Shown here one piece after another: positions 22,060-34,664 of a DNA stretch of 64,000 nt. The notes beneath the pieces are model-generated. The model was not told the DNA's origin, did not search any database, and worked only from the letters and a program-made list of their open reading frames with translations. The translations under genes and the position numbers were made by a program. Origin of the DNA: Nymphaea colorata (Eukaryota > Streptophyta > Magnoliopsida > Nymphaeales > Nymphaeaceae); assembly GCF_008831285.2 (NCBI RefSeq), contig NC_045140.1, positions 3,327,528-3,391,527 on the forward strand, given 5' to 3'. The first letter of the stretch is position 1; each line of letters opens with the position of its first letter.

Positions 22060-23440
22060 TGGGTGAGGTGGATCTGACACATTTAGTAATTGATGCAATG
22101 TATTGGAAGGAGGCATTGTGGTGAATGTGACAGATGCTGTAGTACAGTTTCTTCAAATAATTTTGGGGTTCAGTTTGTCCCGGCTCTTGAAGCTTCCGGA
22201 AACCAACTTCAACTTGTGCCCTCTCTGCAACAGCATTAAGTTCACGGTGTCCCATAGCTGCATCAAACTCACATGTTCTCGATTTATTCTTTGTATTTTT
22301 GAATGTAATCTTACTCCACTCCCCCCGTTTCTTTGCTACCACAATCTCCAAAACAGGATCTTCAAGAAAAAAAATCTCCAAGATAGCTCCTACATTTTCT
22401 TGGGTTTTCTAAACTTTCCTTTTATGATTGGCTTCATATTTTTTCTTTTTTTTTAGTTTTTCAAAATATGTTTGTATTCCTTTGGGCGCTAATGGGCAGG
22501 TATTAGTGCAACACTGATGATAAACTTGCGTTGAAGAACACTAACGTATTTGGTATAAGATAAGATCGATTTCCTTTCAACTTATGATATAAGAAAAATG
22601 AGCGACTAAAAAGCCTTTCAATTTCTTTATCATGGCTTTCTTTAATTTTTTTTTTTAATATTTACTTACATGAAACGACTAAAAGCTTTCATACTTATGT
22701 TTTCAAGTAACATTTTTCAAACTCAAGTGTCATGCTTACCACTACTTGGTAGTTGAAATAGAATAACATAATGAAGTATAAATTTAAACCAAAAACTCTT
22801 TGCGGGTAAGCTACCTCGCCACCGGTGTCACGGACTGACACGGTCCGACTATACAAACTCTAAACACAAGAAAACAACCGGGTTGTCATTTTAGTTTGAA
22901 GCACAAATCCAACAAAACTACAAGCATGACCACAAGGCTAGGCGGGGCCCATCCTACGCCCATCTCAAGTCGCGCATCTCTCTAGACCAACGCGTGTCCC
23001 TTCCTTACAAATGACCTTTTTACCCTTCCTCACAAAAAACACACACCCTTATCACAAATGGTTTGAGGGCATTCTCGTCATTTCAACAAAGACCAGTGCA
23101 GGGACAAAATGGTCATTTTGGAATGTCTAGAGAGAGAAAGAGAAGGGATATGCGTGTGCATAAGGTGTAGGACCGATCAGGGTATGCGTGTTGATAAGGA
23201 TTCGGTTATTCTTTTTCAGTCTCTTCTTCTCTATTGCTATGCAAAAGTCCAAAACCTAATCCCCCCAACTCTTCCAATCGCAAACAACTTTCTCTCTTCA
23301 CATGCGACCACTCCTTTTCCTTTCTAATTTTCTTCCAATATTTTTCTCTTTATCTTATGAAAACAGTTTATTTATTTAATTTTTATTAGTAATCTCGTTA
23401 TTTAAATTGCTTAAAGAACACAATTAAGAGGGAATAAAAA
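22060..23440. other. Intergenic, upstream of the PB1 gene
   Basis: No coding region was recognised. The stretch 22820-23110 (GGTGTCACGGACTGACAC, then a run ending in AAAATGGTCATTTTGG) looks like repetitive intergenic sequence, but I could not assign it. Confidence 0.4.
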
Positions 23441-23527
23441 TGAGAGGCCGTGGCCGCCTGGCCGGCCGACCCTGGCTCGAACCCAGTCGGAGGCGAGCTG
23501 CCTGACGTCATCGAAGCCCCGAGAGTC

Positions 23528-23534
23528 TATAAAT
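23528..23534 (+). promoter_or_regulatory. TATA box of the PB1 gene
   Basis: TATAAAT in the context GAGAGTCTATAAATAAAGCC, 167 bases upstream of the start codon. It follows a GC-rich segment (23440-23520) and precedes a CT-rich leader (about 23580-23660), a common plant core-promoter layout. Transcription would start near 23560. Confidence 0.7.
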
Positions 23535-23694
23535 AAAGCCTCCAGGGGCCGTCAATAAGCTTGAGGGAGCGAGCGAAGCCTGCCTTCTCCTCTCTCGACT
23601 CTTCTAGTCTTCTTCTCCTTCCCCTTCTTCCCTCTTCCTCGCGCTTTCTTCTCCGGACTGCACCGTTTTCTGTTTCAACTTGACCTGACCACAG

Positions 23695-24509
23695 ATGGCT
23701 GGAAGCCCATCAGGCTCCATCGATCTCGCCGCAAACGGCAACGGCGCGGTGAAGTTTCTCTGCAGCTACGGCGGCAAGATCCTTCCCCGTCATCCTGACG
23801 GCAAGCTCCGTTACGTCGGCGGCGAGACCAGGGTCCTTTCCGTCGATCGATCCGTCTGCTTTGCTGGTTCGTGTTTCTTCTTCTTTTTTGTCTTGTTAGC
23901 TTCTTTTTGTTTGGATTGTTTTCGGGTTTTGTTTCTTGTGTTTCGTCGCCGACGGTGTAGAGCTCATGCCGTGCGTCTGGCCCTCTATTTGTTACAGAGC
24001 TCGCGGTTAAGCTCGGGGAGTTGTGCGGCGAGCCTGGCTCTGTGTGTGTGAGGTGCCAGTTGCCGACGGAGGATCTCGATGCTCTGGTCTCCGTCACCTC
24101 CGACGAGGACCTCTTGAATCTGATCGAAGAGTACGATCGGTTCAATCGGGGAAAGCCGTCTCCTTTGAAGATAAGGGCCTTCCTCTCTCCTCGTAGGCGT
24201 AGCACCAAGAAACCCTCTTCCCCCCCTTCTCCGTCTATTTCCACTCTGAAGCTGTTGGATTCCGGGAAGCTCCCCAAGCCGGCCGGAAAGATACTAGTCC
24301 CGTCAACAGGCCGTTGCATCCACCAGATCTTAGCGCCGGAGAGGTCTCACGTGCCCAATCATCACCACCACCGCCACCTGATCATCCCTGTCGACGGATG
24401 CTCGGACTCCGCGTTCAAGACGGTCGAACTACCCCTACGGTATTATTACATCCAGGGAAACCCTAATACGAATCTTCCTCTGGTTCATAACGGCAATCAA
24501 TGGCAGTAG
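23695..24509 (+). CDS. PB1-domain protein, two exons
   Basis: Exon 1 is 23695-23866, the intron (GT-AG, 131 bases) is 23867-23997, and exon 2 is 23998-24509 including the stop. The product has 227 residues. The start is the first ATG after the TATA box and CT-rich leader. A PB1 (Phox/Bem1p) domain spans about residues 18-118. It opens with a basic strand ([20 protein letters not shown]), continues with [14 protein letters not shown], and ends with an acidic OPCA-type motif ([18 protein letters not shown]). Both the basic and the acidic faces are present, so head-to-tail association is possible. The rest is low complexity: a basic Ser/Pro stretch ([17 protein letters not shown]) and a His run, with no kinase or other catalytic domain. 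Plants have many such short PB1 proteins of unclear role; they usually act as protein-interaction adaptors. No frame damage is seen. Confidence 0.88.
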
Positions 24510-26970
24510 AACTATACTTTTGTATATAAAACTATATAAGCACTACACAGATCCGAGAGGAAGGGAGCTCTCGGTGGAACTGTTACCTGAGGAAGAACAA
24601 AAAGAGAAAAAATTGAACAAGAAGGGGAAAGAAAAAAGAGTACAGCGAGAAACCATGAACCTAGATTTTTTTTTATGCCTTTTCTTTTTGCCTTTTCTTT
24701 TTTCTTCTTCTTTTGTTCTTTGTTGTGTATCGCTGCCTCCATGGAAAGAGACGATGGAAATGGTTATAAAAGCATCGCAGCCTGTGGTTTTTGGCGTGTG
24801 CTGCATCTATTGTTGGTTAATCAAATTCCTGGCCTTCTGTATTTGCCTTGAAGCTGCTCGTCTCCTTGTTTCCCTCTGAATTTGAGACGCCGAATCGCCT
24901 TTTTCCGTTGTTGGCATCGATCCCTTCCTTTCATCAAAGCATCTGCAACGTTCTTCGTCACGTTTTCCGCCATTATTCCTGTTCTCCGTTCAACTATTTC
25001 CAATATCACCCTCATGTTTTTCCTTTTCTTTTTACCATTGTCAGTCTCATCCTCGTTCCTTTCTTTTGCATTGTCCGTTGTCATTCGTGATTTGTTCTTG
25101 TTTTCTTTCGATTCTCTGTGTCTTGGCTTTTTCTATATCATCTCTCTTTAACAGTAACACCTATTTTTCCTTTTTTCCTTTTGTTTATTACTTTTCATTT
25201 GTTCGGATTTCCTCCTTGTTAAACTGAACTGTTGCTGATGCGTTTTCTCTGGTTCTTTTGATTGCAGGATTTGGTGAAGGGCGGAGGGGGCCATGGCTGC
25301 TCTGATCTACAAAAAAATTTCTTACAAATATGTGATTTGATTACTTTCTATGGTGCCATCCTTCACAGTTCACACTTTTGCTTTTTCAAATCGTCCACAT
25401 AACGCGCTGGATGTGCGCGTGGGGCCTAGATGTTGATTAACACTTATACAGAAGATTTTATGCTTTGCTTGGAGGGAGGGCCAAAGGGAAGAAAAGCAAT
25501 GGAAGCAGAAGTGAAGAATCTGGGATCTTTCAGTTTGAGTCGGTCAATTGGGGCCTTGGATTTCAGAAAAATATTGAGCTGGACAAAGAGAGAAAACAGG
25601 AAAGAATTGAGGCCATACATATATATGGCGGACCACCTGCATGGACTGGAACAAGAATTACCTTCCTGGAGAAGATGAAAATAAAAGAAAAGGAAAGGTC
25701 TTGAAGGCAGAAGAAAGAAACAAAAACATAAAAGGCTATAAAACGAAGCTTTAAAAAGATAAAAGAAAAAAATGGTTCCACTGTGATCTCTGTACAATCA
25801 TGGTCCGGTCGGCGGTCAGTTGATCGATCAGGCTCAGCTGAACTGCCCTTGATTGGTGAATGCAATGAGAGATTGGAAACAGGTGAACTTGTCTTCCTTG
25901 ACCATCAACTCTTAAACATGTCGATTTAACAAAATACCTTTTGAAATAAGTATATCTTGGCAATGTTTTGGTAAAAAGAAAAAAATTGAAGCTCCCATCT
26001 TTTGGCAACCTTGAAGAGATGACTCCCATTTTGAAAGGCACATTTCAACTGCTGAATATCCTTTTAAGCTCTACTTTCTTTCTTTGATTTTGAATAAAAC
26101 AATACTGGTCCTTTGACAGAGAAACGTATTCTATTATTTGTGATTGCAGGCATAGATGAGGGAGGCTACTGCAATTAACTGGTCAGAGATGAGATGTGAT
26201 GCTTCTAAGAATAAAAATGGTAATTCTAAAATTCGGTGAACAACAATAACAGCAACAATTATAATAATAAGCCTCTGGATCTAAGGCCGTGGATCAAGTC
26301 TTAGCTCTGGAATCTGCTTTGGAATCTTGATAGCATAGTTGTCATTGAAGGGTTTAGTGGTCGATGAAAGGGAAGTTTGGGGACGAAAGTTGCATTAGAT
26401 CCATGGTGGAGATGAGGTCATTAGTATCAGTGTCATGAATGTCATCTCGGATTTCTGGGCGTTGAATGGATACCAGCAGCTTGGTGGGGCTTATGACAAC
26501 CCACTCAAAACTGGCCTGTTCCTCAAGAAAAGAGGCAACCTTAAACGAAATATCTTAAAGAAAAAAGAACCGAGTCTTTAAAGAAAAATGAACCGAGTTT
26601 TCAACTGACTAGTTTGAGAGAGACACGAGGAAAAAAAAAGAAAGAGAGAGAGGGGAAGAGCTGATAAAATGGGAATATATATCACAATTTGAAAACAAGA
26701 AGCCCTTAGATACACAAAAATTGTGGACAAAAAGTCTTCTAGTTACAGTAACAAACCGCAAAAGAGAAAATATACAATACAACTCACAAAAAAAACGAAA
26801 TAAGAGGGATGAGAAGAAAGTGAAAGGACAGAACGGCACTATCACCCAACCACCGTAGAAAGAGGACACAAAAACCCCCTGCCACATTAGCCACCGGCCG
26901 ATGACCCTGAACCTAAGTCAATACTCCTCAATGTCTTTCACTAGTCGAGGTGAAAAATGACCAACTGTCT
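24510..26970. other. PB1 gene 3' region and gene-poor sequence
   Basis: The first few hundred bases are probably 3' UTR. The segments at about 24600-24760 and 24990-25250 are strongly pyrimidine- or purine-biased. A possible splice acceptor followed by GATTTGGTGAAGGGCGGAGG near 25268 could be a UTR exon, but no coding frame follows. The rest, including a purine-rich tract near 26625-26660, shows no gene. Confidence 0.4.
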
Positions 26971-26973
26971 TGC

Positions 26974-27134
26974 AGAGACTGAGCCACATGTAAGCTGAAT
27001 TGCCCACGTCAAACCAAGAAAGTACCTTATTTATACATTCATACCTTATTAATTTTTACAATGCCCATTTAAGATTAAATTTTAAAACACTGTTAGTACC
27101 CATTAACATAAAAATTTCTAGTTCCGCGACTGCT
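26974..27134. mobile_element. Family D miniature element copy
   Basis: Contains GAGCCACATGTAAGCTGAAT, then TTGCCCACGTC and, at the right end, CTAGTTCCGCGACTGCT, matching the right end of the copy at 15829-15957. It is clearly the same family, but both the palindrome and the ends are eroded. Confidence 0.45.
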
Positions 27135-27139
27135 ATCTA

Positions 27140-30100
27140 AAAATCATGTGAGGGAGAAACGAACAGCAGAATTTTAAAATTTATGGCATTGAATTATAAT
27201 AACACAAGTGAAGGAAGGGATTTGGTACTTGTTGGGTGAAAGATGACCTCAATGAGTGTACACCGTTTCAAGTCGGTTACCAAATTTAGCTACAAAAACG
27301 AATGAACATCAGAAATATTGCTGGAATTTGGCACATATGTACCACTTGTCAAGTTGGACAAAAAAAAAAGGTCACAGAGATGTCAAATGTGTTTTACATT
27401 GAAAAGTAGTATTATAAAGTCACCTATGTAAATCATATACAGTTGTTCATATTTAGTTTAAAGAACATAAAATAGCGAGACTCGAAAGCCACTATTGGTG
27501 CGCCGACCTGGCAATTATTGCCAAGAAAGAGAAAAATGTACGTACTATACAAATCCCACCAAAAGGCAACATATAACTAAGAAAGATATCAGTCAAAATT
27601 TATGAATCATGAAAGCAAGAAGTTAACAATCCACTCCACTGCTCAAAAAAGAAGCCCAATTCTTCCCTCATTCCCTCTATCTTTAGAGTTCTGGGCTGTG
27701 TTGGGAACTTGCTTCATTGAGTGCGGTGATCTTACTGTTTGTTGTCTTAAGGGAGTAGCATCCATAAGAATTGAACCGATTGCGTGCCCATTCTACTGAA
27801 TAAGATGGTCGAATAGAGAAAAATTATCGCCCGTTTTCAAATATAATTCACCTTCATCAAATTTACACAAACAAAGCACCGGATTCGACAAACCGTGTTG
27901 GTGGAACAGATTGGCAACACTAAATATAGGGGTTACCAACAATCCTTGTCCTCGTCCTCCTGATGGCAATAATTCAAGATGGTGATAATATTGCTCTCAT
28001 GCAAGATATACACAACCTAAGGAAAGAGGATAAACATTGTGATAAGAACGGAATGACAACCGTCATAGAAACATCATTATCTATAACGGATGGCATGGTG
28101 ATAAATGCAACTTCCCATCACTACGATGGAGTCGTTTGACGGCAGAGACACTTTCTGAGCATCCCATGAATCTACCCTAAAGATTGGGCAGATTTATAAA
28201 ACGCTTGAACTATTATTCTTTGAATATGCTTCAATCTTTAAGGCAAACTCATGTAACACTTCCGAAGTCTCCTCCCTTCTGCTGAATGCTTCATATATTG
28301 AACATCCCTGAACAAGTATAGCTGTTTCTTTCTTGTGGACATAGGCAAGGTTGCTGGTGTTTGTCGAATTTTTTGTTTTTGTATTTGTGGTATTAGATGC
28401 AAGCCTGCGCTTCTTGTCGCAGTTTCATCGACGTCATCAAAGTTTACTAGTCTTGTAACTTTAAATGGTGCAAGCTATGTCCAACTCCACATGCAATCCA
28501 GAGGATGTTCTTAGATCTGTTGTGGGCACATCTCCTAAAGTATGAGCTACCTCGAAGAGGCCCCCTTTGCCCTGGCTTTGCAATGAAGAGTACTGTGCAT
28601 ATGTGTTTCTTATTGTGAAAGGTTCAGCTGATAAAGAGATATCAAACGTTGGCTGAATACATGCTATGTTTAAAGGCACTTTGACATAAAAGCCCATCAG
28701 TGATTAATCCATGGTTTGCCCTTTGTGGAAGGGGCCTTATAGTGTTCATGAGGCATTTTCACTGCCATGAAAAAGCCATGGGGCCCCTCCTTACCAACAA
28801 CTTTTGGTTGTCCTTTCGGTCCCAATGAGAGCCGAGCCCCTTGCCCCTAGAGTCCGGACCTGCGTTCATAGCAAGTGGTGAGATTTTCTCGTGCTTCAAC
28901 TTGCATATAGGACCCAGGCGTGAGATCCCCACAACTAGAGACGTGCACATACACCTCAAGTTCACCTGTTTGAGCTATGCCCCTCGACGCAAGATGTGAT
29001 TATTTTTCAAAATGACGAAACATTTAATAAATTTTTTAGGTGCTCTTTCCAATGAAATCGTAGCTTTTCCTATGCGTCATCACTAGGCAAAGAAGTATAA
29101 TAGACGAGGAGGCCATAAATGAATGCTCTCAACATCACACAGTATATGAGATGTTATTGGAAAGCAACTGCACAAGTTTATGAAGATTGCCATCAGTAAA
29201 TGAGTTTTTAAAATCACTTGGGGCCAATGAAACCTAATATTCATTGAAGACGTGACTTGTCAATTGACGTTCCACCCAAATTATGTAAGATAGAGACGTG
29301 CATAGTTCTTAATATATATTTTGCATGATCTTAATTGGTGCTAATATGAAGCATTCCCCAACTTTATTTTGTGACAAAACCACAGCCCTGCACATGACAA
29401 TAAATCATGATTTTGGTAATTGATCAAATACATTGACATCAAATTACTACTAGATACGTTCTTTCTCATCTTCAATTCACCGATACTTGCATCAAGACCT
29501 CTTAAAACCTGCATTCAAGGACCTTCAACTCAAACGCGGCTTATGCCCTTCACGTAACCATAGTTTTAGGAGTCATATTACTCATGCATCCGTATCTTGA
29601 TCATGTCAGTAATTCATATGCTAATGGTGGCCATCATTATACTCCAATGTTAAAGATTGTGATCATGAAATTAGATTCAAATAGACAACTAAAAATGGCA
29701 TGCAAATAATATCAATTCCCACAGCTTAACTTTATCATTGGAAAAGAAATGTCATGTAATTAATACCATACCATGTAATATATATCATACGTCCGGGAAC
29801 ACGTAACAGTTGCTTTCCTCATGGATGTATTAATTTCCTTCGTCCCTGTTGTCATTTTTCCAGTGGGGTGAGTCGATGGTTCAGATATCTGGTGCGAGTT
29901 CAAGTGATTGGAACTGGTAGCAAATTCGCATTTGATTAATAGCTATGGATTGCAGATAGGTATCGGTTTTCCTTGCTCAATTCAATCGGCAGTGTTTTTT
30001 AAGTATATGTAGGTCTGATTACAAATAGAGTTTCGTATAAACAATTTGAAGCAAAGTATAAACAAATTAAGCAACGTTCAACAAGTCTAATATGCTATAA

Positions 30101-30705
30101 TTTCCCATGGGTTTGGAAAGCACGGCACAAGGTTTCTTGGTACTCTTCATGACTAAAAGTTAGAAGGATGGATTAAGAAATATCAACTTTCGACATCAGC
30201 AACAACCGGGTAGATTTATCCTAAAAGAGAAAAAGCCTGAAAATTTGATTCGGATACCAATTGGGAATATTCGGTCACATGGCACTTCAATTTTGCTCTT
30301 GATTCAATGCATTCATATATGGCTTATGGCTTCAGGGGAATAATAACAAAGTACCGCGGTTATTCTTTCAGGCATATTCATATGGCATCCCATATGCTAC
30401 CTTCCAACTAAACTTACATAGAAAATGAAAATGGCAACAAGAACTTCAGTTACTTGCCTACGGAGTTGGCTGGCAGAGCTTCAAGTTGAGAAGGATCACC
30501 GGGACACGTCTCTGTTGCCATAATCTAGCTTAAATTTGGGTTTTCCCTAATTTCACCACCACTAGCTGTAAATAATTTTTGGTATGCAGTTGGGTGTTGG
30601 AGCCTCCCTCGCCCCCTCTTTTCCTATTCATGAGATCAACGCTGTTTTAAGACCTAAGTGGACTTGCAGTTACTCCTTTGAACTCGAGAGTATTGTTTGC
30701 TACCA
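27140..30705. other. Intergenic, no gene recognised
   Basis: Long AT-rich stretch with only short open frames. It contains a foldback repeat at 28160-28260. No other structure that I can support. Confidence 0.5.
28160..28260. repeat. Short foldback repeat, family A copy 2
   Basis: CTAAAGATTG at 28177-28186 faces CAATCTTTAAG at 28232-28242. The spacer length and the following CTCATGTAACACT resemble the copy at 985-1081. Confidence 0.5.
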
Positions 30706-30718
30706 TTTGTAGTCCAAA

Positions 30719-31041
30719 ACATAGTCACAGAAAACATGTTTTCTTTTCAAAAAAAAAAAAAACATGATAAATTGCATGGCCGTTTAAAACTTTAAAAACA
30801 CATTTTTTTCATTTTTTCAAGTTTTTTTAATGTCAAACCATTTTTTTCATTTTTTATTTTTTATTTGTTGCAAATCTACTTATCTTTTGATGTTTTTGTT
30901 ATTAGTTTTTCACTTATTTTATTTTTCTCTCATTTTTAGTTTTTAAATTTTTTAAAAATTTACTGTATTTTTTTCAAGTTCGCCGTATTATACCCGAAAA
31001 AAACCTCGTTGTTTTAAACTTTGAGACATTATTTGTGACTA
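30719..31041. mobile_element. T-rich miniature element, family C copy 2, with 9-bp direct repeats
   Basis: The left end ACATAGTCACAGAA and the right end TTATTTGTGACTA form short inverted repeats. The element sits between identical 9-bp direct repeats TAGTCCAAA (30710-30718 and 31042-31050), although 7-8 bp readings are also possible because the ends overlap the inverted repeat. The T-rich interior shares a long core with 10299-10665. A 9-bp duplication would fit Mutator-type elements and an 8-bp one hAT. Confidence 0.6.
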
Positions 31042-31120
31042 TAGTCCAAATGAATAGTATTTATATAAATTTGAGACATTATTTGTGACTATGGTCCAAA
31101 TGAATAAATAGTATTTATAC
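31021..31120. repeat. 50-bp tandem duplication at the right end of the family C element
   Basis: 31021-31070 and 31071-31120 both begin TTGAGACATTATTTGTGACT and continue through TCCAAATGAATA to GTATTTATA. The unit spans the element's right terminus plus flanking DNA, so it arose after insertion. Confidence 0.85.
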
Positions 31121-31124
31121 AAAT

Positions 31125-32793
31125 TAAACTGATGACCGGACTTTCACTGGCCCACCAACCTGAACAGCTAGGCAAGCATGCAGTTGGATGTTAGAAAATG
31201 CCAATTAAAGTTTTGGAAAGAAAATATTCGCTTATAAGTTTTGCTGGTGGGGATGGATGGAACTACAGATATTGCTTAGGCAATTACGGCAATAGCAAAG
31301 CGAACATAAATTTTGGCACGCAATTCAAGTGCTGGCATCAGCAGGAGACCCAACTAGTAGGCATATATAACCTCACTGAATCTATTCCAAAAAGAAAACT
31401 GGCCTGATTTTGCACTGGTTCAGTATGGCATTGGAAATTCCATCTAGCCGGCATGATCCTGTTGTTCCTTGGCATTCTGAATTTTTCTTTTGACTCTGCA
31501 ACCTGAAAAGAGGGGCCATGACTATAGCAATCAGACTCAGATGGGCCCGGGTGCTGGTCCAAGTTGGTCGGTGAAAGTTGGCCAATTGCGGCCAGGCCAG
31601 GAAAGTTGACACTGAATGTCAATATCAAATAAACTTTTACAAGTTGGGAAACTTCTTTATTCCTCATTTCCTTCTTTGGTGGAGCCAAAAAGTCTGGCTG
31701 CCTAAGCACTAATTGTTTAAGTTCTAAACTTTACAAGGCTCCTGTATATAAATAAATAAAAACTAGAAAGTACCAATGTAGAAATAGGAGAACTTCTATA
31801 GGCTGGTGTGTGGCCTATGGCTCAGCCTATACTTGCCTCCACTACTAATTTCCTGATGCCTAGCCATTTCATTGTTGTTTGAGATCCTTACAAGTAGTAG
31901 CAGCAGAGCTAGAAAATTTTCTTGGGAGAAACTAGTATATAATTTCCAAAATTTTCCGCAGGCTGAATTGAAATCATTATGAATTTTATATGGTAATTTT
32001 GAATTTTTTCAAAATTAAGTACCACTGCCCCTGTTGCAAGCAAGGATGTGCCACTGATTGCCCTTTTCATCATTACCGTTTTCATCATTGGCGAACCATC
32101 TATGCCACTGATTCTAAGATTTTTTTTTTTTCTATTTCCATTGAAAATGAATAGATTTCATCTATTTACACATTTGCTATACTATACACCCAAAAGGACA
32201 AGGACAAGAAGTAATAAAATGAAATAAATGTTTATAAAGCACATATTGCTACGTTGATTCCCCCAATGCTAGGGTTATTAGAAGAATAGAAATGAGTTTG
32301 ACCTTTATCTCAAGGAGAACCATAGCTCCAAAACATATCTTCAAATGAATTGACCTTTTACTATGAATGTCTAAATGATATAAAAAAGTCTTTCAAATGA
32401 AAATTGCAGGTTGTATGAGTCAAGATGTATTTTCGACATGCACTTCTTGATCTCCTTGTTGTTACCAGATGTATTTTGACTGCAAAAGCCATGTACATAA
32501 ACTGCTCAACGATTCAGAGTCATCAACCTGTTTTTAATCTTCTGCCACTCTTTATCATTCAAGAAATCATTAGTCAAAAGTACTTTTATTGCTGATGCTA
32601 TTTCTACAAACGGTTTCAGAATTCATCTTCTCTTATTTCTAAGGCAGTTTAGCTCCTTATTGTCCTGAGGAAATAAAATCATGAGAGGAATCTATTTGAG
32701 AAAATGTGCTTCTCCTATAAGTTTAATATTGGTAGTTTTAGTTTTCCTTAGCAAACAGGTGTCTTAAAGAAGGAGAAATTTTTCAGTAAGAGT
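31125..32793. other. Intergenic, no gene recognised
   Basis: Short open frames only. The segment near 31910-32060 (AGCAGAGCTAGAAAATTTTC through CACTGCCCCTG) is a weak match to the family E type of repeat. Confidence 0.45.
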
Positions 32794-33480
32794 TGTTAAG
32801 GTAGGTTCGGATGTCGAGTAAAAAACACTAGATAAGTCAGTTAAAAGATAAATAAGAAAATGCTATAAATTTGTTGTAATGGCTCGGTGTACACTCTCAT
32901 TGATTATGTAAATAAATTTTGATTTTACTGTCCTTCGTAAATCATTTCCTTACGCATCAATTGTAACCTCCTCAATGTTAATAACATTCTCTGTCTCCTA
33001 CTTGTAGAGATGATAAAAGTTTTGCACATCCTGCCTCACTTCTTCTTTATGGCATTAAAGTTATTTGCTATCCCTATTACCATTCCCTTGTGTCTGTGTT
33101 TGTATAGTCTTTCTTTTGTTTACAAGGCTCATTTGCACTTGTAAGGGAGCCTCCCACTGGCCCAAGTGTCATGTTTAGGATTCTTTGCATTGAGCGTTCG
33201 ACATGAGGATCCTTGTATGAGTCTTCCAACACCCTTGTAAGTAAAGTCGAGTCAATTTCCTTGTTTAGTTTCTCTTGTATTGTACTACCTTTTTAAGTGA
33301 ATGAAACAGCTCGTCACAAGTTCTTCTCCTCCCTGTGTCGCTTTATGCACTCTTTGTTTGCTAGTTATATGTGCACTCGTTTACCCCTTTAGGCTTGCTT
33401 GCTTTTGAAGGACACGCCGCATGGGCCATCACCCCGTGACAACTACAATGGCGTCTTCTTCTTTAGCCCAGTAGATTGTG
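32794..33480 (+). repeat. 5' LTR of copia element 1
   Basis: Starts TGTTAAGGTAGGTTCGGATG. The first 260 or so bases align with 37871-38130, sharing CTTGTAGAGATGATA, TTTGCACA and CTTCTTTA blocks with substitutions and indels. The end is placed just before TGGTATC at 33491, which resembles the start of a tRNA-Met primer-binding site. The exact end is uncertain by some tens of bases. Confidence 0.65.
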
Positions 33481-33490
33481 AGTGCGAGTT

Positions 33491-33506
33491 TGGTATCCAT
33501 AAAGCT
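33491..33506 (+). other. Degenerate primer-binding site of copia element 1
   Basis: TGGTATCCATAAAGC matches the first seven bases of the usual plant initiator-Met site (TGGTATC) and then drifts. Confidence 0.4.
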
Positions 33507-33539
33507 AACTAGAGATAACTATCTGTTGTAGAGAAGTCA

Positions 33540-34330
33540 GCTTGAGTCGGTGATTATTTCTCAAGATCTTTATGTGATTCGTTGATGAAACTTCATTGCA
33601 ACCTGACCAATATGTCAAAATGGATGAAAAGGATGAACTCAACTTTGAGTTCACTGCGTAGCATAAATCGTACTGGCTAGCGTTAAGCTGGATCAAGGGG
33701 ACGACATCTGAGGCTCTTCTCGGACAAATAATTTGGAGTCGATTATCTCGTGAAGCTGGGGCATTGATGGAAAAGCATATGGATCTTAGTGTCATTTATG
33801 CATAACGATGGTGAAAAAGGAACTCATATTTATTAAGAAGGAGAATCTTGATATGATGGCATATTTGGAGAAAATAAAATTTCTTGTAGATGCAATAGAA
33901 GCTGTGGCCTGTGGGATCACATACTACTGAAGATGATCTTGTACAAATTACCCTAAACGGGTTCTCAGCTGGTTACGAGAGATTTGCCACTTTTGTAGTT
34001 ACCTCCTCAAGATCATCATTATCATTTGCAGAATTATATGATTTCCCCCTAAACTAGTAAAACATCTACAGATTTTAAAACCAGTTGCATCAACCAAGAG
34101 ACAAGACAAATGTTACGACAGCCTTTAATGTATTCAGAGCCCGTGGACGAGGACGATGATGATACTGAGGCTGTTCTTGATGAAAAAGATGCCAGTAACC
34201 TCAAACCAATAATCAGTCGTTTAAGAATGAGAACTCAGGGACCAATCAACAACATCCCATTATTTGTCAATACTGTGGCCAAAGATTGACATTCCTCGTG
34301 TTTTCTCTACTATGATTTTGCAAGAATTGG
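33540..34330 (+). pseudogene. gag remnant of copia element 1
   Basis: Broken frames give MMAYLEKIKFLVDAIEA, EDDLVQITLNGFSAGYERFA and SSRSSLSFAELYD. This is the order of the gag domain of Ty1/copia elements (capsid-like, UBN2-type). Near 34255 the start of a CCHC zinc knuckle (CQYCGQ) is visible but its C-terminal half is lost. Stops and frameshifts show it is non-functional. Confidence 0.65.
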
Positions 34331-34384
34331 AAGATGAATATTGGTACCTCGACACCAAAGCAACCTAACAACATAGTCGGTACT

Positions 34385-34660
34385 GATGAACGTCTTGGAA
34401 ACAAAAGAGTATATTGGGTCGGAATAATGGTAAGTCACTATATATTGCTTACATTGAAGATTTACCTATTCAGGTTCAAGGAAAGAATTTTCTTTTGAAA
34501 AATGACGTGCACATGCCTAAGAAGATAGCAAAATCGATCTTAGTTGGACGATTTACGATGGATAATAATTGTCATTTTGAATTTTATGCATCTGAATTTT
34601 TTATTATTGATGGACAACTTGAAAAAGTGGTTTTGAGGGGACAGAACATGTGATGAACTA
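34385..34660 (+). pseudogene. pol remnant between protease and integrase of copia element 1
   Basis: GKSLYIAYIEDLPIQVQGKN, then FLLKNDVHMPKKIAKSILV, FTMDNNCHFEFYASEFFI and KVVLRG. This is the conserved stretch after the copia protease and before the integrase. The catalytic protease motif upstream is not recognisable. The frame is cut at about 34660 by the TRIM-like insertion and resumes at about 35110. Confidence 0.7.
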
Positions 34661-34664
34661 TGTC

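Noticed and set aside
21956-22381. 141-codon minus-strand open frame
   Set aside because: Its C-terminus is a 64-bp TA run translated as Ile-Tyr; no domain is recognisable.
23675-24319. 214-codon minus-strand open frame across the PB1 gene
   Set aside because: Antisense to the real gene and crosses its intron; Arg/Ser-rich composition is a by-product of the sense codons.
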